NCBI RefSeq assembly: GCF_019320115.1
Contig: NC_089587.1
Coordinates: forward strand, 105,263,158 to 105,327,157
Length of the DNA stretch: 64,000 bases
From: Miscanthus floridulus
Taxonomy: Eukaryota > Streptophyta > Magnoliopsida > Poales > Poaceae
Direction of reading: 5' to 3'
Below, one piece after another: positions 56,634-64,000 of this stretch; the first letter of the stretch is position 1; each line of letters starts with the position of its first letter. A program made the position numbers and the translations under genes. A model generated the notes under the pieces. That model saw nothing but the letters and a program-made list of their open reading frames with translations. It was not told the DNA's origin and did not search any database.

Positions 56634-56640
56634 TGGAAAC

Positions 56641-57005
56641 GGGGATCTCGATCTTCCGTCAGGTAGAGGTAACTATCGTTGTGATGGAGAATGACACACC
56701 GATCCAGCTTCAGATCGAAAGATCGAACCCTGCAATCTTAGCACCATAGCTCCTCTAGTTATCAACCAAGTCATGGACCAGGTTGACCTCGCCAAGAAGG
56801 CTAATCCCTGCCTGCGCAACGAAGAACACAAGCAAGAACAAGAAAGAACACAACCAAATTGCAGATGAATGATTAATCTCATGAAGTTGGGGTCTCACAA
56901 ACTGATGAACGGCGAAACTGTTCTTGATAGAATAATCTAAGCAAAACCCAAACCCTAATGGAGGGGCGATGGCTGTTTATAAAGACTCTAGGGTCATACA
57001 AGACC
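56641..57005. other. Unassigned sequence between elements E and G
   Basis: About 365 bases. The stretch 56700-56950 (CTCCTCTAGTTATCAACC, CAAGCAAGAACAAGAAAG) does not continue the E protease and looks like part of another dispersed repeat. No gene is seen. Confidence 0.3.
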
Positions 57006-58086
57006 CCTGGTGAAAGGGTCGAGATGGCGACTAGAGGGGGGTGAATAGTCTTTTCTAAAACTTAATCTCGTCAGCTAACCGAAACAAGTGCAGAATTATA
57101 ACTATCGGTCTAGCCAATACTACACCCCTCTATCTATATTCACTAGCACCTTTCAAAGATACTAATTAGCAACAAAGGTGCCAGGCTAGCTAGAGCTCTC
57201 CTAACCAATTCTAGAAGCAAGGTCACACAAACCTATGCCACTAGTACTTTAAGCGACAAGGGAGCTCCTACACATGCTAGTAAGCAAAAGCACAAAGCCA
57301 ACTAAGATCACTATCAATGCTCAATAACAAGGCAACCAATGTCAAATTAGAGAGCACAATTACTTAGCTACACAAACTAAGCAATGTGACTAACAAGGTT
57401 ACGCAAACCAAATTAGCCACGCAAGGGAGCTACTTCTATGCTACACAAGCAAGAAGGTAACTAGTAAGCTACACAAGCTAACTAATTACAAGAGCAACTA
57501 CACAAGCTTAATATGTATAAAAGTAATTGCAAGCTTGTGTAATGGGGATGCAAACCACCAGGAAGAACAAGGTTGACACGATGATTTTTCTCCCGAGGTT
57601 CACGTGTTTGCCAACACGCTAGTCCCTGTTGTGTCGACCGCTCACTTGGTGGTTCGGCGGCTAATTAGCATCACCCGCTAAGACCGCATGTCGGGCGCCG
57701 CAAGAACCTACCCCAAAAGTGAGGGTAGCTCAATGACACGCTTTACTAAAGTTGCTCTTCATGGCTCCTGCGAGGCGAGCACAATGCCCCTCACAAAGCA
57801 CTTCTCCAGAGCGCCGTACAAGCTTCTAGCGGGCTTCAACGGAGACCACCACCAAGCCATCTAGGAGGTGGCAACCTCCAAGAGTAACAAGCACCACCGG
57901 CTTGCAACTCAATCACCTAGTGCCACTCGATGCAACCTCACGATGCAATCGCACTAGAATCGCTCTCTCACATAATCGAATGATCACTATCAAGTATATG
58001 TGAGATGGAGGGCTCCCAAGCACTACTACATAAGCCACCAAGGCTTTAGTGTGCTCAGCTGCCGGCCCAAGGCCGACCATGGCTTC

Positions 58087-58094
58087 TATTTATA
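58087..58094 (-). promoter_or_regulatory. TATA box of the G LTR
   Basis: TATAAATA on the minus strand, just downstream (in LTR sense) of the GC-rich repeats, matching the position in the solo LTR. Confidence 0.6.
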
Positions 58095-58139
58095 ACCCCG
58101 CAAACAAATAGAGCTGTTACCCCTTCACTGGGCAAAACT

Positions 58140-58560
58140 CGGGATGACTAGACGCTCCGGTCCGATCGACTGGACGCTGGACCTCAGCGTCCGGTCGTGC
58201 GATGCACGCCATGTGTCCCCTTCTTCAAACACTGTTCATCTGATCTCAACGGTCATCTAACGACTGGATGCACCAGCTTGAACTGACCGAACGCAGCAAC
58301 CCTAGTGTCCGGTCATTTCTAGTAAGGCACCAGATATGACCGGACGCGTCCGGTTGGTCGCGATCGGACACAGCACCAGCATTCGGTCACCTCCAGCAAC
58401 ACTACCATACCTACGTCATCACATGCCACCTTGACCGGATGCACCCTATCAGTGTCCAGTCGAAGACCGATGCCTGCCCGCTGACTGCCACTTCTAACCG
58501 GATGCTGGAACCTAGCGTCCGGTCACTACGTGACTAGTGTCTGGTCCACTATGTGAGACC
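58140..58560. repeat. Diverged GC-rich repeats in the G LTR
   Basis: Imperfect copies of GACCGGACGC and GCGTCCGGTC type units in both orientations, the counterpart of 4425-4860, with many C-to-T/G-to-A variants (for example GACTGGACGC and GTGTCCGGTC). Confidence 0.75.
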
Positions 58561-59456
58561 CTATCTTTTTGGAACAGGGCACCGGTGGCACCGTCGGACT
58601 GTCCGCACTCTACGGGCAGACACTCCGCCGGTGGAGTTCCGAACCCTTCTCACCTCCGTTCCATCGCCGAGTTGATCCACATCAACTCCAACTTCATCTC
58701 CTTTGTAAATGTGCCAACACCACCAAGTGTACACCACCATGTGTATGTGCGTTAGCATTTTCACAATCATTTTTCAAAGGATTAGCCACTCATCTTGCCA
58801 CGCCACTCAATCCTAGCGACGATGCAAAGTTAGATCACTCGAGTGGCACTAGATGACCGATATACAAACAAGTTTGCCCCTCTTGATAGTATGACCATCT
58901 ATCCTAAACCCGGTCATAAACTTCTCTACACACCTATGACCGGTGAAATGAAATGCCCTAGGTTATACCTTTGCCTTGCGCATTCCATTCCATCTCCTCC
59001 AATGTTGATGCAACACATGCACCAACATGATCAACAATGATATGATCCACTTCATATCATCACGTGATCATATTGGTTCATCGATCTTGACATCACTTGC
59101 TTTTCACCGTTGCCTTTGTCCATCGGCGCCAAGTCTTGCTCAAGCTTCACCGCCACGTGGTCCATCGCTCCAAAGCCACCGACTTGCCCTTCACGCTTGC
59201 AACCGGTCCATCAAGCCAAGCCTTGTCTTGATCTTCTCCACCTTGATCACATGACTCAATGTCATGTCTCGTGTGCAATGAGCTCCTCCATCATCACATG
59301 TGTGAGCTTTGCAACATCTCCAAGCCATTTTCACCTTCATGGCATATGTTGCTCACACATATGTACCTATGGACTAATCACCTGTGTATCTCACATAAAC
59401 ACAATTAGTCCACCTAGGTTGTCACTCAATTACCAAAACCACACAAGGACCTTTCA

Positions 59457-59470
59457 ATCTCTCCCTTTTT
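59457..59470 (-). promoter_or_regulatory. Polypurine tract of element G
   Basis: On the minus strand AAAAAGGGAGAGAT immediately precedes the 3' LTR. Confidence 0.75.
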
Positions 59471-62400
59471 GGTAATTGATGACAACTCTACAAAGATATG
59501 GAAATTAAGCTCTTTTGGATTCATGTTGCTTGCCCAATCAATTTTACCATGTGAAAATGATTTTGGACAAGTACCACAAACCCAAAATGGTAGTATTAGC
59601 TCCCCCTACATATGTGCTAGAGTATCTAATTTGAAGCTTGCACATATGCATAGATTGAAATTGTGGGAGAGTAATTTCTACAAAATGATGCTAAGGTGTA
59701 TAGAATAAACCTTTGAAGCGTGTACCAATCGGAATTGCACCTTTAAGTTCATCCTTAGCACCATGGTTAGCTAGATATCACATGGAAATAAAAACACTAG
59801 ATACCTCATGAGATCAACATTAAAAGCAAGGTACTAGCATTACTTGTAGAGCATACCAAGTGTCTAGCTATCATCCTATGCATGCTAGTTATCAAATCAT
59901 CATTCAAGTTCTACAACTAGCATACACCACACAAGCATGCATATTGAATTTAAAAACTTATGCAATGCAAGCAAGCACATGAATATGCACATATCAAATG
60001 CAATCAATCAAAGTTCATGAGCTTGCTCCCCCTACTTGTGTGCTTCTCTTGTCCAAGAATTTTGATCCATCCCTTTTCTTCAATGTTGCTCCATCTTTGT
60101 CCATATTCATGTCCCTCTTAAGCTTTCATATCTTATTTCTCCCCTTACACAATTTATCTCTCCCCCTTATATAAGCTTCCATATCTTTGTACACTCTCTC
60201 CCCCTTTGTCATCAATTTCCATAAAAGGTGTGTTTCTCATTGATGCAAGGGTATACATTTTGGGGTAGATGGTTGAGGCTTGAGTCTTGTATTTTTTATG
60301 GACATCACTTGATTGTTGGAATGACCCCACTTGTAGATACCAACTATAACTTGTACCACTTGTATCTTGTGTAGGGCTTCTTGAGATACCACACTTAGAT
60401 TCTTTGATCTTGTTATCAATTTGTGTGACACCTCCCCCTGTGTGATAGCATGGGTCATCCATTTGATACACTTGAGCTCTTGTAGGTGAGGGATGCATTC
60501 TTCATTTGATGATTACTTAAAGTTGAGGATCACTTGTGGAACCATTTTCTTGCATGATTGATATTATGTGTAGATGTGATATCACTTGAAAGAATCTTCT
60601 AGTATGGAACCACTTGTTGGATTTATCAATAAAAACCACTTCTTGAACATTTGCTATCTTCATGAGTACCACTTATAGGATATCACTTGTGAGTTGATCT
60701 AGACATAACTTGTAGATTCTTGATGAAATACTTGAGTCTAGATACTATTTGAAACAAACGAACTAGATATCCATTTGCATTGTTGTCTTGTGCTTGTACT
60801 CTTATCACTATCATGAGCTTCTATGATTGACTTGAACTAAATTGATTTGCCTGAGCTTCCAAGTCTGGTTTGAACCAATGACAAGCTTCTTCACACCTCT
60901 TGCAAGGGTTATCTTGCCAATGTTGTACTTGTCACTTGTTAGCAATCCAAATTAAGTCAAGTAATTGAGTCACTAGCTCATGAACAAATTCATGTACTAA
61001 CCACTAGATCAAGTAATCATTCAAACAATAGTGGTAGGCTATGAATTTAAACATTTCATTTGTTATGCATGATCCTATGAAGCATGTACTATATGCACTA
61101 ACTGCATACTAGTAAGGGATGAGATGATCATGCACATTACAATGATACCTTTGCTATGTTGGAGTAGAGGATAGTCACATAGATTCCAATTCATTACTCC
61201 AATAGCAATGTGAAGTTCAATTATAAGCTTGGTGAAGACCAATAGATACCATGTTGAATTTCATTCTTCACCCATATGAAATGAATACCACTTATGATCA
61301 AGTGCACTTTCTTGTTGTGGTTGACTTGTTTTATTTTTTGATCTTGGCTTGCATGAGAGCATCAATTTGAGAATACTACTTGAAATATCATGACTATCTC
61401 TCTTTTGGGTGTTGCTTGCTTTTCTTAATCAACCCTTTTGATTGCTTCAACTAAGCATCTCAAATGTTCCTCGGATCACCACTTCTATGTTAGCCTTTCA
61501 AGTACCACACTTGGTTCACCTACACATAGGTGGCAAGCCCCTACACTAGGGAGAAGTGACCTCTCTCCAAGAACCATTATTGACACTCACTTAAAATAAC
61601 TTGATTGATTGATCCAAGTGATGGACTTAACTTGGTGAGTAACCTTGATTCCTTCTTTAAGTCCTTTTCTTTCTTCTTGTTTAAGCCCTTTTCTTTCACC
61701 AAATGATTTCCAATAGTCACTAGAACTTAAACTTCAACTTCATCTTGAGTTTGATCTTGATCTTTCAATTTGAGTACCGAATGTGTGCAAAGTACACTCC
61801 ACAATCAAATAGCCTTGTACTAATATCTTGTCATGCTTCTAGATCATCTCAAAACCAAACTTAGGTACCTCAAACACTTGTAAACATGTTTCCAACTTGA
61901 GGACCTTTCAATCAAAGTGACTGGAGATCAATCCAACATTTGTCACTTTTCTGACAGATTTTGTACCCTTCAAAGAAATAAGCATATCTCCCAAAGTATA
62001 AATCCAAATACCACTAAATTTGGTGGAGGTGTGCAATACTAAGTTACTTAGCAGCTGTAAAAATTTGAGATTCATTTGACTTCTAGATTGCTGCCATATT
62101 TCAATTCTTCCACCACTGCTACATGCTGAAAACTGCTGCACTATAGCTGACAAGATCTACTCCAAAACCGAAGCATCTCTTATCCATTTTTCATGAAATT
62201 TGTACAGCATCTTACACCATAAGTCTAGAGCATGTACACCAATTTTTATGCCAATCCAATAAGTGTTTATTACTCAAACATGGCTAAGATCACAGCTAGC
62301 TCCGATTCTCAATTATAAGATAGATTTCAACAATTGAGCTATACTCCATCAAATGTGAATCAAACTTGAAACTAACTTGTTTGAATACTTCCATAAGACA

Positions 62401-62826
62401 TAAATCCATTCAATCCACTTACTAAATGTCATCTTATGAATTTATCCAACACAAATCAATCCAAACTTGATTACTAATCAATTATCCATTCAATCAACTT
62501 ACAGCAATCAACTTTGCATATTTATCCAACTCAATCAACTCATATGCACCCAAATGAAATGATCAACAAAAGATATACCTTGGTTGGCTCATGATCATCC
62601 AATTAGCAAGCTTCAACTCAAATATTTGCAAGCCATCAAATAATCCAATAAATCACCAACAACTTGAATTATAGCACTTGTATGTTGATAGCGCTTGGAC
62701 TTCACTCAATTTTCTCTTGGCATTGGGTTCGGATGTGCACTAAGCTTCATAACTTGATTCAACATATGATGAACAATGTGAGATCAATTGAATCAAGTCT
62801 CCAATGCTGATGGTACCTACACACAT
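59471..62826 (-). other. Non-coding interior of element G
   Basis: 3.36 kb, AT-rich, with many short direct themes (CACTTGT, ACCACTTG, TTGTAGAT) and no open frame of note on either strand. It takes the place of pol. I see no inserted element in it. Confidence 0.55.
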
Positions 62827-64000
62827 TCATCCACTTTTTGATGGTACCCAAACAATTTTGGGACCTCTCAAGTTAGGAGCAACATAGTTAGGCGATGCCT
62901 TAGTATGAGTAGCGGGATGTTTTGCAATAGCAACCATAGAGGTACCATCATCATCCTTTCTAAGCATATCATGATCATTAATTGAAATAGGCTTAGAAAT
63001 TTTACCTAGGGGACATGAATGTGCCATGTATCCCCTTTCCCGGCATGAGTAGCACTTCCTCTTTGCTTGAGCCTTCTCTTCTTTGCTCATGTGGTGCTTC
63101 TCATTGCCTTGCCTCTCATGGATTGCTTGAGCCTTCTTCTCAAGCTTGGTAGGACACTTAGAGGCAAAGTGTCCCATACTTACACACTTGAAGCATTTGA
63201 TGTGAGCATGATCTTTCTTCTCATCTTCATTCTTGCTCATCATCTTGGCATCTTGAGTTTGCATTGGATGCCTTGCCTTTCCACCCCTTCTTGTTTTCTT
63301 CTTCTTTATCATCAAATCTCCACCATCTTCATGGTTGATCTTGGTTTGCTCTTGGGGTGTCTTCTCTTGCTCAACTTGTGGCTTTGGTTGAGGCTCTTTT
63401 AGTTGCTTCACCAATTGCTTGGTTGGGCACATTGAGGTAAGGTGACCCCAAGTGCGGCACTTGAAGCACTTCACATGCCTTAGCCTCTCTTCCTCTTTCT
63501 TCAACTTGAGCTTTTCTTCATTAGGGCAACCATTTGCAAGATGTCCCACTTCATGGCACTTGAAGTGCATGAAATGAGAAAGCTTCTCTTGTTCTTGCTT
63601 CTTCATTTCTCTTTCATATCTTCTCTTGCCCCATCTTTTGCCCTTGATCTTGCTCTTGTTCAAGCTAATGCCACTTGTGTCATTGTGGCTTTCTTGATGA
63701 TTGACTTTGCTAGTCTTGAAGCCGACTCCACTCTTGTCACCAAATTTTCTTTGAGTCTTCAACATATGCTCAAAGGTGACTTGAGAGTTGTAGCACCTCT
63801 CTAACTTGTTGCTCAATTTCTTCACTTGTTCAATGAGCTCATTATTCTCCTTCAAAAGGTTAGTCTCACAAGACATAGAAGTAGAACAAGCATCTATATG
63901 TGAAGAGCATGGCATATCTAATAAATCATCACAAGAGGTGGATACATGCTTCTTGCCTACATCACAAGGGTTAGCAATAATATGTGATTGATCAATTGAC
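62827..64000 (-). CDS. Element G gag-like protein with four zinc-knuckle-like repeats (partial)
   Basis: Open from the window edge (frame continues past 63915 as SHIIANPCDVGKKHVSTSCDD) to the stop at 62827, at least 390 codons without a lesion. It has a heptad-rich N-terminal part (ENNELIEQVKKLSNKLERCY), then a very basic region with four knuckle-like units: FKCHEVGHLANGC (first Cys missing), CFKCRTWGHLTSMC and CFKCVSMGHFASKC (complete CCHC), and CYSCRERGYMAHSC (His replaced by Tyr). It ends NLRGPKIVWVPSKSG. This is the nucleocapsid end of a SIRE-type gag, which binds element RNA; pol normally follows but is absent here. An intact gag-only ORF could still supply RNA packaging. Confidence 0.8.
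   Translation of the reverse strand, partial: SIDQSHIIANPCDVGKKHVSTSCDDLLDMPCSSHIDACSTSMSCETNLLKENNELIEQVKKLSNKLERCYNSQVTFEHMLKTQRKFGDKSGVGFKTSKVNHQESHNDTSGISLNKSKIKGKRWGKRRYEREMKKQEQEKLSHFMHFKCHEVGHLANGCPNEEKLKLKKEEERLRHVKCFKCRTWGHLTSMCPTKQLVKQLKEPQPKPQVEQEKTPQEQTKINHEDGGDLMIKKKKTRRGGKARHPMQTQDAKMMSKNEDEKKDHAHIKCFKCVSMGHFASKCPTKLEKKAQAIHERQGNEKHHMSKEEKAQAKRKCYSCRERGYMAHSCPLGKISKPISINDHDMLRKDDDGTSMVAIAKHPATHTKASPNYVAPNLRGPKIVWVPSKSG

Larger units (their letters stand above)
52835..56640 (+). mobile_element. Element E: 5' part of a Tat-type Ty3/gypsy element
   Basis: A 5' LTR (52835-54280), a primer-site-like sequence, a long gag region and the beginning of protease, all plus strand. The element breaks off near 56640. 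It interrupts the RT of fragment F; the five bases ACAAG (52830-52834) would be the left copy of its target duplication, with the partner not visible. LTR ends, leader and gag style are of the RIRE2-like Tat group (recall). Confidence 0.8.
57011..59456 (-). repeat. 3' LTR of element G
   Basis: 2446 bp with ends TGAAAGG and CCTTTCA, homologous to the solo LTR at 3470-5473 (shared CTAGAGGGGGGTGAATAG end, the TCCCGAGGTTCAC block near 57590, GC-rich CCGGACGC repeats, and the end before the polypurine tract). The two copies are well diverged. The five bases CCTGG (57006-57010) would be its target duplication, unpaired in this window. Confidence 0.88.
57011..64000 (-). mobile_element. Element G: SIRE/Maximus-type Ty1/copia element, 3' part, without pol
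   Basis: Minus-strand order: gag-like zinc-knuckle ORF (64000-62827), a 3.4 kb non-coding stretch, polypurine tract, 3' LTR (59456-57011). The 5' LTR lies beyond the window. No protease, integrase or RT motif is present between gag and LTR in any frame, so this is a gag-only, probably non-autonomous derivative. Confidence 0.78.

Noticed and set aside
63067..63804. Plus-strand hydrophobic, Leu/Ser-rich frames suggesting membrane proteins.
   Set aside because: They are the complement of the Lys/Glu-rich gag-like ORF of G on the minus strand.

Overview
The window reads as intergenic, heterochromatin-like DNA from a grass nuclear genome, most likely a large-genome panicoid (sugarcane/sorghum/maize group). 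The basis is the repeat families: chromovirus-type Ty3/gypsy elements with 4-5 kb LTRs and a methionine-tRNA-type primer site, Tat-type gypsy elements with an antisense spliced gene, a SIRE/Maximus-type Ty1/copia element with about 2-2.4 kb LTRs, plant L1 LINEs and grass MITEs. The genus is an inference. I recognise no intact host gene, tRNA, rRNA or CRISPR array.

Layout. 1-19656: minus-strand gypsy element A (gag remnant, primer site, about 3.9 kb LTR). Minus-strand gypsy element B (2562-16917) is inserted in that LTR, flanked by GTAGG. B's 3' LTR in turn holds a solo copia LTR (3470-5473, flanked by CAGGA). 19657-26496: a decayed plus-strand L1 carrying a 5'-truncated second L1 (22598-24075, flanked by AACTGTCTG). 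26497-32586: the only stretch not dominated by LTR elements, with a 1.1 kb TTA-flanked DNA element, three MITEs and unassigned sequence. 32587-44819: plus-strand gypsy element C, truncated at the left, with a hAT-like insertion in its 3' LTR. 44820-50781: the 3' part of a Tat-type element D (antisense three-exon gene, tandem repeats, LTR). 50782-52834: unassigned sequence plus a gypsy pol fragment F. 52835-56640: the 5' part of Tat-type element E. 57011-64000: the 3' part of a minus-strand SIRE-type element G with gag but no pol.

Most interesting signals. (1) The extra ORF upstream of gag in C begins with a near copy of the histone H3 tail (15 of 20 residues, including the ARKS motif around K9), in an element whose integrase ends in a chromodomain-like module. 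(2) B and C share this extra coiled-coil/acidic ORF. (3) The LTRs of A, B and C share a short open segment; B and C differ in it mainly at third codon positions. It ends at a GC-type splice-donor-like site whose phase in C matches the H3-like frame. (4) The outer end of B's 5' LTR is replaced by an inverted copy of the LTR's inner (U5) end, so both ends of the insertion are U5-type. (5) Stops in the gypsy genes are overwhelmingly TAG, as expected from cytosine deamination at methylated CHG sites.
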